Shown here piece after piece: positions 23,061 through 34,520 of a DNA stretch of 64,000 nt. The position numbers were made by a program, and so were the translations under genes. A model generated the notes under the pieces. It worked only from the letters and a program-made list of their open reading frames with translations. It had not been told where the DNA came from and did no database searches. Position 1 is the first letter of the stretch, and each line of letters begins with the position of its first letter. This stretch comes from Marchantia polymorpha subsp. ruderalis (lineage: Eukaryota; Streptophyta; Marchantiopsida; Marchantiales; Marchantiaceae), in the NCBI GenBank assembly GCA_037833965.1, contig AP031355.1, positions 21,415,501-21,479,500 of the forward strand, read 5' to 3'.

Positions 23061-26000
23061 CTCAACCCTTCAAGCCAGCGAGTTCCAGAGTCTCGCTACC
23101 ACGCATCCAGCATAATGGCGGCTGTCGAAAGCGGTCTTCCATACATGCCGAGTTGCTGAAAAATTGCGCGATACATCCCCGAGGCTAATCCCGTTAATGA
23201 ACGAGTAGACCACTTGCAATACGGGGATTTGGAACTCGTCCTCGTCGGACGGCATTGATTGCATGATTTCTCATTCGTAACTAGGCTCATCACGCAATTT
23301 TGTACCTGGAGGATTCGGCGTGAGAAACGCGCACCTGCTACTGTGTACTAGTTTCATGCTTAGAGTGTCTCTTTTACCTGCCTCACATAGCATCATATAG
23401 CTGACAGAGTGTGGAAGCATCAACAAATCTGGAGTTTATTTGAGATCATATGCTTGTATGAAATTAGCTTTTCTCGACGAACAACCGACGTAAGAATTTT
23501 TCATACAAGAATGGACGAAAGCACGTTGTCCGTTGTTACTTAGAATTTTTTGTCTGTTCCAAAAATTAGAATGTTGCATCCCCTGGGGAATTCGTAGTTA
23601 ATTTTGCAGAACTATCAGCTGGATATCGGCAGCGACATATACAAAACTAACCCATTCTTCATCCAGCTGATTCACCTCTGGCCTTTAAGAGTGCTGGATG
23701 CCGGTGTTCTGTTTCCTTCGATAAAGTGAACGAGAACGATGACCAGTGATTACTGTTTGACTGCTCAATCCAGACAGAGCTATCGCATCAGGAGTAACAG
23801 TTGATGATCGGGGTTAGATTCAACCTCCTGGTGACCAGATCTGTTTTAGTAAGAGGCCAGCATACATAGACATAGACATACAGCCGCCCATCTTCATGAC
23901 ACATTTTGTAATCTTGTAAAACAACTTATTTGCAATAAACTTTGTGAAATATATAGCTGTATCTTTATAAGTACACCCGCTCAATTCAGGAATATCATCC
24001 GAAGTTTGTATGTTCATCAGTAATCTCGTTGATTCCATTGATCTGTATGGGAATGTTCCCTGATCAGCGAATTCACACTGGAGCTGTAACGGGAACTACG
24101 AGGAAGATAGAGGACATACCAGGTCGCAGAACAGAATCCGCTTTGTGAAAAGCTCAGTGTCATAGATAAAAGCAATTAGATGCCTTCTGCACTTGAAGCA
24201 CGTAAAAGAGACAGTCCTGATCTTTCTGTAGCAAGGGCTTTCTGTAACGGACGAAGAAAACATTTAAGCTTCGTGTAATTGCTTTCCACTCCTAGACGAG
24301 TTCTTTCCAGGTCCGGGAGAGTTATTATTTCCCTTCTGGGCAGCTAATTACGGTCAGATGAATATTCCCAGATAGATTGAACCTGAAGGAAACAGAAAAA
24401 AACCGATGCTAAGTTCGAGTCACTGCATAATACAGTGTTCGGTCACCTCCATCCGAAGATTTCACTAAACGGCTCACTCCACAGCCCAAAACTACTCTAA
24501 AAATGGCCTCCGTAGTTCGCGTCTAAAACGCGTGACTGCACTCCGTAGGTAGGCTCAATCCCCAAACCGGAACCATATGTTCTCATGAACATGAATCCAG
24601 ACCATCTGCTCACACAGTTCAGCAAATATACAAACGCTTTTACTCAGAAGTTCCTCCTCATATTATTTAATGGCGAGGCGTGAAATTTCTTCTAGGATTT
24701 CAGAAATGAAGCTCAGGTCTTGGGAATGGAGAGCAAAAGAAGCATATTGTTGGTGGTAAGAAGAGTAGATAGTACGGTACTCCCGTGCAGTTCTCAATCA
24801 ATGAGTCCCAATGCAAAGTAGACATGCCTACTCGGTGCAGGTCATGTAAGACATGCCCAAACACAGCAGAAATCTGCAGGCGGTTCAAGTAGCAAATACT
24901 CTTCAGCCTATGTGGCCTGTTTTCAAAGTTTGAGTTTGCAGCTTGCCTCATCATTGATGTCGTTGAGAAAGTACTTTTTTTGCATGTTTGAAATCTAAGT
25001 TACGATTTTCTAGTCATTTCCAAATAATGGCTGGTGCCAACACCATGCCGGGAGTGGTGCTTAAGAACATCTGACCAAGGATCTAATCTATGTGGGTCTT
25101 TGATGCTCTTCATTGAGAGAAAAAAAAAATCAAAAAAATCCACCAGATTATGAACCAGATACTTCGATGATACTAGCGTTTGAAACTTTCAGAAATGGTC
25201 CAGCCGTGCCATGGCAAGACTGAGTATCTGGATTCTCGGATTTTAAGCCACGTTAATTTACCTCAGCATATCCGTTTTGAAAATGAACATCACACGCTGC
25301 TGGGAAGAGGATATACCGCAACTGGCAGTTTATGATCTGGCCACCTTGTCCTGGATGGGCAATTGCCCTCAAGTATTTGAACGCTTGTACTACCCAAAGT
25401 CAACGAGATGTGAAAGTACCGAATATATCATTAGAAAACGAACGCATTTATGGAGGCCAGAAATCTTACGGCTATGTGCTTCTCGAGCCATAAAGACTTG
25501 TGAGGCGCCTGGTTGAAATGTGTCGGATTTATATGAAGAAGGGCATCAGAGTTTACTTGATTGTAGAGATTCCAAGGCTGCGCGGTATAACATGGTGAAA
25601 CCCAGCAGGACTTGCGAGACATATTTCTTGTCTGGTTTCTGGAGTGCAAGGAGTTCTTCGGTGCACCAGGCCAACTTCAAGGAGCGATGCAATGTTTGAC
25701 AAGCAACCTTGCCGATACTTGCGATGTTTCATGGAACACGTGTTCTGCTATGTTTTAATGGAAAGTAGAATGCTATTGCGTCCTACAGAGCAAGCTGTGA
25801 GCCTCATATAAATCCATGTGATCCAGCCATTTTATAGAATTGTCAGATTGCAATAGGCCCAATCATGGTAGCACTCTCGAGTCCGGGACAGACGACTCCA
25901 CTTGAAGAAGCGGACATTGCGAGAGGTGAGTTGGTGCGAGGGTAATGCTCAAAAGTCAGCGTGATTACGTTCTCAGGATCATGGACGACTAGACACAATG

Positions 26001-28582
26001 CTCCAAACAAGGTATTTTTGTAATGGAATTATGGATGTGAAAACTGGAAACACGGTAGCCCACGATCCTTGACAGTAACGTTCCCGCTAATGGGAATCCC
26101 ATATTTGTATGAGAAGTGTATCCTTTGCACCTTGAAGTTCGACCATCGAGATGAGCTTTTCATGAGCAAGCAGCTCCAAGAACAGCAGTTTACTTCCAGA
26201 ACAGGTACTCACAGATTTGTTCCAATAGTCTTTGTCGTCCTTCCACACCAACCTGTTTTTGGACCGAACCCGTCAATCTCGAGGATATATAGAATCTCCA
26301 GCTCATCTGCAGCAGAAAGCTCTCCTTGAGTCCATGAGACCATCTATGCTATCCTCCCCTCCAGTCCACAATCATGCTGTTCTGAAACTCCAAATTCACA
26401 TCTCTTTCCGTCTGCCCCACGCACAATCGACCTGCTGCTGTTACAATTCTCAAGGACTATAAGGAAGGAATTAGAGGCCAACTGTTTCGAGGATTACAAA
26501 AGCCAGTGCCACATGTCTGCCAGAATAATTTACACTCTTCTGAACTAAATGTTCTTCGGTAAGTTGTGAAATTTTCAAGAAATGAAAGCCGACCCGGGGA
26601 GGAGAAGCCACGATGTACGAATGCCTCGGACGGAAACATAATGAACTTCATTATGTTGCCAGAATCTGCATCGAGCTTGTTGGTTTCGAACTCTCTATGA
26701 GTATTTAATGAAAAAAATATAGCGACCAGCCTCCAATGGGGCGGTTTCGTGAATCAAATCTTTCAGCAATGGCTACATCGAGACGCAAAAATCAAAGAGC
26801 TTTCTATCCCAAGTTCAGCTTGGTTATTAAAGCTTATGAAATTATCCTGTTGAGAACTCTCAGAATGGAAGGAAAAGAAACAAGACGCCTGCATCGAGGT
26901 GCTGTAAAGATTCGACTAATTGACTCATTGATTGTGTACAACTTTTCTAATCCGCAATGGATCTAGAACCGAAGGCTGGAGCTCGACGAATACAAGCAGA
27001 CATGTTTTGTGACTCGACGACTTCCAATCATTCCCTCTGAGAACTGCTTTTCAGAGAGAGCACGACAAGTCCGCCCGGTCTTGCCAAAGTATCTTAGCTG
27101 GAAACAGGCCGACAACCTCGAGGTTGTGGTCAAGCTGTCTAGCGTCTGTAATAAAACCTCCGTACACACGGTCGGAAGGACGAAATTCTAGTACTGATAG
27201 ACGTCCGGATTTACGTGATAGAACGGGACAAGCCTAGACGAAGAGTTGTTCGAAAATCAGTGTTCTCTTTGATTGAGGTTACTTTACTGTAACAAGAAGT
27301 ATCTTATATACAGATCTGTATATAAGATATATAATATCCGAAGTCTCGGTTCACTCTACCGAGACTTGGGTAATGTGAACATGACTCGCTCAGTCAGTGT
27401 CTGAGTTTATTATATACTTCTAGAGAGGGGTGGGAGATCCCACATCATGCTTCAGTGAGCCTATTTTCTAACATTTATGCCGGTTTCTGAGATCGAGCTC
27501 GATCTCAGTCGGCGAGCGTTACTTACCCAAAAATACATTAATACATTTTCGAACATACGTTCATCTTAGGGGTCCATTTGTCAATTTTTCAAGGTTTATA
27601 AATTGGCGGAAAGTGACCGTCTTCAGAATGTCCGACATCATCTAGGCTGATGATGTCGGAACTCAATTCGTCAATTATGGGGCAACCACTGCAACAACTC
27701 TTCGGAGCTCGAAATATCGTCACAGTAGCGAAGGAACAGAAATTGTGTACTCTGCTCCGGAGTCTCACACGCAGATAGAGTGGACATGACATCACGCTTA
27801 TTCGCTCGACTGCGACTACGACGTCCAATAACTCGAACTCGAAGGCTTGCCAGCCGACAGCTCAGACGGACTCGTCCAGCCATGGAAATCCCTCAGGTTC
27901 GAAAGAACACAATTTCTACGCCTCCGCTCGTTCGGCAAGCATGCAAGCAAGAAACGCTCTGCTGCACCTGAGCCAAAAGGTGCTGCTATGTCGGCTGATG
28001 ACATAAGCCCGCCGCCAGCACAGCAGATCCAAGAAACCTCGGTGTGGCTGCTGATGCGTCCGGCCATGGCATCTCAACGAGCACAACAGATAAAGAGAGA
28101 GGTCTGACATCGCTGTCCCCCTCCTGTCTCTCGGCTGCGGCAGTGCTTCTTGCACCTGCTTTCTTCAATCTGATCCTCACTTACCTACAGGATCGATCCG
28201 TTTCTTAATGCAGATTCTGAATCAACCTCTCGATTCTAAATCAACCAGATGACTAATCGACCTCGTCGATGCTCGGGCCAACGAGCAAGCAGGGCAGATC
28301 GGCTCTGCCTGGTGTGTCTACGATCCTCCGGCATTACCGTGAAAGATCTCGATGCGCCGGAGGCTGGTAGGAAGAGGCTATGCGACACGAGTGGGTGATT
28401 ATGTTAGGCGGAAGAGATGCGCTGAGAGATCACGAACCACAGTGAGCAGAGCAAACGCGATCGGGCCCGTTTAGCACGAGCTCATGATTACGGCGGTCCG
28501 AGGCCAAGGCCGAGGAATAATGCCCGAGGAAATCAATGCTCATGTGCGGACAGGAAGAAAATCCCATGACGCCGCCTCGGCG
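23061..28582. other. Intergenic DNA, no supported gene
   Basis: Numerous short frames occur on both strands, for example 25277-25516, 26069-26329, 26736-26966 and 27009-27191 (all +). None has a recognised domain or a neighbour in phase. The 26069-26200 stretch reads YEKCILCTLKFDHRDELF up to a GTACTC donor-like site and might be an exon of an unknown gene. The 27300-27660 palindrome cluster is listed separately. Composition becomes GC-rich past 28400, toward the glyoxal oxidase promoter. Confidence 0.45.
27300..27660. repeat. Cluster of four palindromes/inverted repeats in 360 bp
   Basis: Four elements lie close together. A perfect 30-bp palindrome is centred on AGATCT (27300-27329). Ten-bp arms AAGTCTCGGT/ACCGAGACTT have a 7-bp loop (27341-27367). 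A 22-bp perfect palindrome CTGAGATCGAGCTCGATCTCAG spans 27487-27508. Twelve-bp arms TCCGACATCATC/GATGATGTCGGA have a 6-bp loop (27631-27660). A weaker GTGGGAGATCCCAC lies between them. There is no gene in the stretch. Confidence 0.85.
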
Positions 28583-28590
28583 TATATATA
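28583..28590 (+). promoter_or_regulatory. Probable TATA box of the glyoxal oxidase gene
   Basis: TATATATA stands out in GC-rich DNA 110 bp upstream of the ATG at 28700. That spacing leaves a leader of about 80 bases, typical of a simple intronless plant gene. Confidence 0.55.
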
Positions 28591-28699
28591 TGACGGCTTT
28601 GAATGCTGCAGCAGCTGCATCACCGCCTCCGCTCGCCACCACTCGAGGCCAGAAGACAAGTGGCGACCTGAGACCTCGAGGCCTCGCCCATGCTGAAGA

Positions 28700-30340
28700 A
28701 TGGGCCGCACTCCGCTCATCCTCTTTCTCAGTCTCAGTCTCAGTCTCGGCCTCCATGTCTGGGCGGAGCTGGCGCAAGCGCAGGATGCTGCCGAGTCCGG
28801 AAGCTGGGAGCTGCTGGTGGAGAACGCAGGAATCTCGTCCATGCACACGGCGGTGACGCGATTCGGGACGGTGATCCTGCTGGACCGCACTAACATCGGG
28901 GCCTCGCAGATCCAGCTCGCCGACGGCCGATGCAGGATCAATCCGAGCGAGCTGCAGCTGCAGACGGACTGCAGCGCGCACTCGGTGGAATTCACGCCCG
29001 GCGCCAACACTTTGCGCCCGCTCTTCATCTTCACCGACACCTGGTGCTCGTCGGGCCAGTTCCAGGCCGACGGCACGCTCGTCCAGACGGGCGGCGACAA
29101 CGACGGGTTCCAGAAGGTGCGCTACTTCGCGCCCTGCGCCGACGGATCCTGCGACTGGGTCGAGTCGGACGGCGACGTGCTCCAGGACGGCCGCTGGTAC
29201 GCCTCCAACGCCCTGCTCCCGGACAACCGGCAGATCGTCGTCGGCGGCCGAGGCATGTCGACGCTCGAGTTCCTGCCCGCCCGCCCGGCCGAGGGCGCGC
29301 TCTACTCGGCCTTCCTCGATCAGACGCGCGACGCCCAGAACGACAACCTGTATCCGTACGTGCATCTTCTGCCCGACGACACGCTCTTCATCTTCGCCAA
29401 CCGCGACTCCATCATCTACGACTACAAGAGCGACACCGTCGTCCGGACCCTGCCCCAGATTCCGGGCGAGCCCCGCAACTATCCGTCGGCCGGCTCGTCC
29501 GTCATGCTGCCCCTCGTGGCCAGCGACGGCTTCCGCGAGGTCGAGATCCTCGTCTGCGGCGGCTCCGCGCAGGGTGCCTACCAGAACGTCGCGGCCCAGT
29601 ACCCGGCGTCGCAGACCTGCGGGCGCATCGCGCTGAGCGCCGACGACCCGCAGTGGGTCATGGAGGACATGCCGATCCGGAGGACCATGGGCGACATGCT
29701 CATTCTCCCCAGCCGCGACGTCCTTATCATCAACGGCGCCGAGAATGGGTCGCAGGGCTGGGGCGCTGCGTCCAATCCCGTCTTCAATCCCGTCTTGTAC
29801 AGTCCCAGCGCCGAGCCCGGCGCCCGGTTCGCGCTCCTGGCGCCCACCACCGTCCCGCGCCTGTACCACTCGTCGGCCAACCTGCTGCCGGACGGGCGCA
29901 TTCTCGTCGCCGGCAGCAACACGCACCAGTTCTACACCTTCTCCGGCACGGAATTCCCCACCGAGCTCCGCATCGAGGCCTTCTCGCCGCCGTACCTCAA
30001 CGCCGCCTTCCGCACCATGCGACCCGTGATCGAGACTTCCCCCGAGGACGTGGCCTACGGCGACAATTTCCAATTGCTGATCCGTCTTCAGGAGCCTGTG
30101 CAGCCCGAGAAGCTCATGGAGATCAGCTTGCTCAGCTCGCCTTTCACCACGCACTCGTATTCCATGGGGCTCAGGGCTCTGAGACTCGACGTCACCAACG
30201 TCCAGGACCTCGGTGATCAGATGTGGCAGTACACTGTCGCTGCTCCTCCCAGCGCTGTCATCGCTCCTTCGGCTTACTACATGCTCTTCGCTGTTTTCTC
30301 CCAGATTCCCAGTGTAGCGGTCTGGGTCCGTGTCGGTTAG
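28700..30340 (+). CDS. Secreted glyoxal oxidase (copper-radical oxidase)
   Basis: A single uninterrupted frame encodes 546 residues. Residues 1-27 form a signal peptide whose core is a run of Ser-Leu repeats. The mature part matches the plant glyoxal/galactose oxidase family: a seven-bladed kelch-type propeller (glyoxal_oxid_N), then the C-terminal DUF1929 domain (about 435-545). All residues of the copper-radical site are present by family alignment. Cys116 in WCSSGQ would be the thioether partner, Tyr167 in RWYAS the radical tyrosine, Tyr389-His390 in RLYHSS two ligands and His485 in TTHSYSMG the last ligand. The enzyme oxidises aldehydes or primary alcohols with O2, releasing H2O2 in the cell wall; plant members act in wall modification. 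It starts at the ATG closest to the signal peptide, downstream of a TATA box. Very high GC at third codon positions creates long spurious frames on the other strands. Confidence 0.95.
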   Translation: MGRTPLILFLSLSLSLGLHVWAELAQAQDAAESGSWELLVENAGISSMHTAVTRFGTVILLDRTNIGASQIQLADGRCRINPSELQLQTDCSAHSVEFTPGANTLRPLFIFTDTWCSSGQFQADGTLVQTGGDNDGFQKVRYFAPCADGSCDWVESDGDVLQDGRWYASNALLPDNRQIVVGGRGMSTLEFLPARPAEGALYSAFLDQTRDAQNDNLYPYVHLLPDDTLFIFANRDSIIYDYKSDTVVRTLPQIPGEPRNYPSAGSSVMLPLVASDGFREVEILVCGGSAQGAYQNVAAQYPASQTCGRIALSADDPQWVMEDMPIRRTMGDMLILPSRDVLIINGAENGSQGWGAASNPVFNPVLYSPSAEPGARFALLAPTTVPRLYHSSANLLPDGRILVAGSNTHQFYTFSGTEFPTELRIEAFSPPYLNAAFRTMRPVIETSPEDVAYGDNFQLLIRLQEPVQPEKLMEISLLSSPFTTHSYSMGLRALRLDVTNVQDLGDQMWQYTVAAPPSAVIAPSAYYMLFAVFSQIPSVAVWVRVG

Positions 30341-32879
30341 TTCGTAATTGACTTGTTTGCATCCTCGCGTCGGCTTCGGTCTGCCCCGGTGTGGGTGAAT
30401 GAGTGAAGCCTTTACAGATTACCGAGCGCGAGGCTGCATTCGATCCTTAGCAATTATACTTGACTCATTCAAGCATCTCGATCACAAGATTCATGCAAAC
30501 AACTTTGCACAATGTAAAATTTATGCGGGGCCGCGATTCTATATTCAATTGTATATGACATTGTTTATCTCAGTTCTTCTCCTTTGAGTCTTCTTCTCAT
30601 GGCTTCGTTGCAGCTCCGATGCTTATTCTACGAATATAATTAAGGCCGGCTTGTCCGCAGGCATCACCGTATTCCATCCCTCTCTGCAAACGTGTGAATC
30701 TACCTTTGTGTCAGGCTGATTCGGCACTCATGCTTCTCGTTGGTTAATAGCTGCAGCAAGAGGTTCGGACTTTTACATCCATGCTTTTGTACTTGAATGC
30801 TGGAAAGCAAGTCTTCATCAGACAGAAGCTTTTCTGCACAGTGGTAAATTCTCTGGCAGACTGTACTTCTCTCATAAGAGAAGTACAGTCTTCTCCCTAT
30901 ATAATGACAGGGTCATGATTCATCAGCCTGCTCGTTCCAACTACGGTGGACGATTTTGAGAATGCGTTTTTTCAACCAGTCATCAGTGACAAAAATTAGA
31001 TAATTCCAATAAACACCAGAATATAAAACAGCACTTGAGCTTTCTAATCAGATCAACTGAAAGAATCCACAAGGACAAGGAAAACGCACAGTTCAATTTG
31101 TTCTTCTGTGGAATGTTGGAAAATACCGATGACGATATGAAGCCCGTACATAGAAGACAGAGTAGGAGACGAATGCTTCTGTCTGGGCTAGCTTGTGAAC
31201 GGGCTCTCTGAAGCAGGGCCGAGACCGCAGAGTTTCATAAAAGTACCTAGATGTGCAGGATTCTTTTTTCCGGTACATCCTCCGAGGAGGCACATTGCTC
31301 AATCGGGATCATCCAGCTTTTGCATGACCAATTCCAGTGGGTACGATGGTTTGCGGTAAAGACCTTGAGGGTCGTCACATGACTCTGGAGAAAGCAGATA
31401 TCTTCACCCACGAGAAATGGGGGAGCGATGGCGGTGATGCTGAAAAGGTGGTCTCAGAAAACCATGTGTATGAGACTTTTAATGTCACATTCAAGTCAAA
31501 GAACACGTACAGTCAGTCCAAACCACGAATACACACTTCGCAGAATGAATGCCCACTGCAGATCAAGTTCAGAGGCCAACCGAGAGAAAGCTCAAGAAAA
31601 GCAATGACTACGAAAGAGCATTGATTGACCTCCGATCCGGTGAGAACGGGGAAAACACTGACTTGTGCCCACTCCTCCTACTGGCAGGCATAATTCAAAA
31701 TCTAACCTTGGAAAAAATGTCTGAGATTGATGTTCAGATTCCAGTCGCCAAGTAGATTGAATCGCTTGTCAAGTCTCCTCCCGTCAGTGTGCCATCCACC
31801 GAGTCCGGTCTATGCGAAGGCTGGAGGTAATCCTCTGCTAAAGTACTGGTACATCGTGTCTGTTCTGTTCTTCGGCTTTGGAAAGTCCGACACGTTCGTA
31901 GCGAAGGGAAGACATTTTTCTGATTTCGTTGTCAGTGGGTGATGATGGATGTGGTTTTCTACCATATAAAATTGCACCGATGGATGTTTTCTGGCTCGAT
32001 GACGTTCGTGCAATTGCCTGCTTGGACTTTAGCCAGTAGAAAAACGGAACGAAGTCGTCACCGACAGCGAGACATTCCGCTCCAAAAAGCCTCAGCAGAG
32101 ACTCCAAGAAGACTCGGCAAGAATTTCTGTGATTTTGTTCTATTTCGATTTTCTGTGATCTCTCAGGCTAACGCACAGTGGGTGACTAAAAGGTTGTATC
32201 CTCTAGGCTTTACAGGCTTGAACATGCATGCAGACTGCGGCGAGAGAGGAAGCTTGAGGGTCGAATGGCTACCCCTGCTATCGTTGCAGGAGATGAAAAT
32301 TTCAACAGATGAGCAGCTGCAGAAGCTTGCTGAGGAACCAAGCATTCTAGGCGGTAACGGTGAGATTGTTTGATACTTGTATCGACATACGAGCTTGTAA
32401 CTGTCCTCTTCCTTCAACGCGGAAGGAATAGCTGTCCAGCGCTCTTCGACTACTCGACATCTGCAGAGAAGTGGACATCCTCAGAGTTTACTGACATCGA
32501 TGATGCTGCTCTTCTCACTCTTATTGATTGGGACAAATATTGCACCTCGCTGTAACTGAATCCCATCATGACTTCAATCGCCATCATAAACTGCTCTGGT
32601 GTCTTATACAGCGCGATCGGCACTCGCAACAGTATCCTTCTCGCTAGCAGTCGCACCTTGACAGTTCTTGATGTCAGGAGTCCACATCGTCCCTCGAGAG
32701 ACAACGATGAGATCAGTTTTCCGTCTTCTGAAACAGCCATGCAGGTACTGTTCGAAGGCCTGGTGCAACACGAAGAGCCTGAATCACACGAACTGTTGTG
32801 GATGGACAAGGCATTGGCAGATGTCATCCAAAGAGCCTTCTAGGCTGAACTAATCTCAATCAGTCGTTAGATAACTGTT
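30341..32879. other. Intergenic DNA, possibly including the worn N-terminal part of the ROCO pseudogene
   Basis: Bases 30341-31300 hold no gene, only the inverted repeat at 30858-30891. From 31337 to 32843 there are plus-strand frames with leucine-spaced stretches (31630-31755, 31939-32373, 32568-32843). They precede the clear ROCO homology at 32880 and could be the rest of its LRR region, but I could not align them confidently to the intact copy. Confidence 0.4.
30858..30891. repeat. Perfect inverted repeat, 15-bp arms, 4-bp loop
   Basis: AGACTGTACTTCTCT, the loop CATA, and the exact reverse complement form a hairpin about 520 bp downstream of the glyoxal oxidase stop. Confidence 0.9.
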
Positions 32880-34520
32880 GCATGTGGCGATGGGGGATTG
32901 GGAGATGCTTTGCCAATTCTATTGAACAACTGAAATCGAAGATGAAGATGGAACTCTGAAATGGAGAACAGCCCAACGTAGATGAGCTCAGGTCGATCGA
33001 TGACTCTTTATGCAAGCTACCGATTACCAAGTCACAAACGAGACTCGACATCTCTTTTAGTTACATGTGGAGCAGAAGTCCTTGATACCATCTACGAACG
33101 AGTTAAGGCTACTAAGGGTAATGCAGGACTAGAGATTGACCTCGGACTGACCCTGCTTCTATACATATCTCTACAGTTCCATCGTGATGGAGAAGTCAGC
33201 CTCCACAATCCAAAGGCATGGGCTTCTACAAGCTTTTTGTGAACACCTGATTCTAACACCATAGCCATAGATATCAACTGGCTGATACGCAGGTTCCTCG
33301 GACGACTTATCTATGAGTAAGGGTCACAATTTACAAATGGAAGGACGAGCTTGCTATCGGAGCTCGGACGGGTTTGTAGCTCAATAGAATTATCTTCACT
33401 GTGAGCACCGAGTGCGGTCAAAAGGGTGTCACTGTCCGCAGGATATTCTCACAGAGCTGCTAACAAAATTGAAAAAATTGTAGAGGAGTCAGGAGCGATG
33501 GCATTGCTCGGTGCTTTGTGCCGGCCGGCCATCTCGCGAACGGAGGAGGGTCCAGCCAAAACGATGGCCTCGATGGGCATCAGATCGACACCCAAACCAC
33601 GAGAGAGGGGCATCGTTCTTGAACAGCTTCGGATCCTGGTGTGCATTGGCCGTGGCATTCCTCCGCCTGGAGTGTGCGGAAGAGGCCCACTCCTCAAAAG
33701 TACTCACAGGGAGCAACAGGTGCTGCTAGTCCAGATCTCGCAGCAAGTTCGAGAACAGAGGTAGAGAATGCACGAGGCGAAGAAGACGACAATGTGCTCG
33801 ACTACGAGCACACTCGGAACACTGTGAGTGAATCGAGACCTCAGAGACCACGAGCACTGCGAACAGTGTCGACCCTCAGCTGGACGTGACCTTGTCGGAC
33901 CACGCGGAAGTCCGACCTGATCCCATGAACTCTAGAATTCCCACAAGAGCCTGCCGGACAGAATAGTCCGCGACATGGACGATGAATTCTTCCGCGTCCA
34001 CGACCATCTGGGTGAAGTTTACGCATCCGTGGCCAAACAGCTCGAGGGCATCAGTCCGAAGCTGGAGAACATCGTATACCCAGAGAAAGGAAGAGCGCTC
34101 TCGACTCTGCTCTCCGTCATGTCAAAGCCACTCCGATTCACCACAGGAGGGTAAGGTCCCTCGGAGCAATGAGGACCGTGAGATTTGGATGAAAGCAGGA
34201 GTGCAAGTTCCCTGAGGGCATTCTCTGCTCTCCATCTCGTTCGTGTCGGAACGCACTTTAGCAATCGGAGACATTTTGCTGGACAACGTCAAGAGTCTGG
34301 ACAGCGTTGCAGCATGGCTGTTCCTCGAGGATCGACTGCCTGCCTGATAAAACCAAATTTGCTGAGACTTTCGAGCTCCTCCTCGTGAAGCACGACTCAG
34401 AAATTGGGGCCGCGGACGAATCTTACTCTCACGCTTGGGTATGCCAGAACTGCATCAAGGAAGGCCTTTGCAATGCTGTGCTGCAGCAAGGACGAAGAGG
34501 ACTGCGACCCCCTTGAACTT
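32880..34520 (+). pseudogene. Broken LRR-ROC-COR paralogue
   Basis: Fragments in the same order as the intact gene at 13572-18703 are recognisable despite stops and frameshifts. GGLGDALPILL (about 32890) matches GWLGYALPNLL of the LRR region. DINWLIRRFLGRLI (about 33270) matches DVNWLTHKFLGRLI of the COR region, followed by the GFVAQ-like and DILTELLTKL-like pieces. The tail block with DILLDNVKSLDS and SHAWVCQNCIKEGLCNAVL (about 34270-34490) matches the C-terminal DSHAWLCANC region. The P-loop and G3/G4 parts of ROC are not found, so the GTPase core has been lost or scrambled. A charged open stretch (33950-34150, VHDHLGEVYASVAKQLEG) sits where the coiled coil should be. This is a duplicate in the same orientation about 16-19 kb away, with no functional product expected. 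Confidence 0.78.

Noticed and set aside
28430-30154. 574-codon minus-strand frame opposite the glyoxal oxidase
   Set aside because: Its Arg/Glu/Val/Gly-rich repetitive product is what GC-rich third positions of the plus-strand gene create on the opposite strand; no domain is visible.
28930-30216. 428-codon plus-strand frame overlapping the glyoxal oxidase
   Set aside because: Arg/Pro/Ala-rich out-of-frame reading of the same GC-rich exon.
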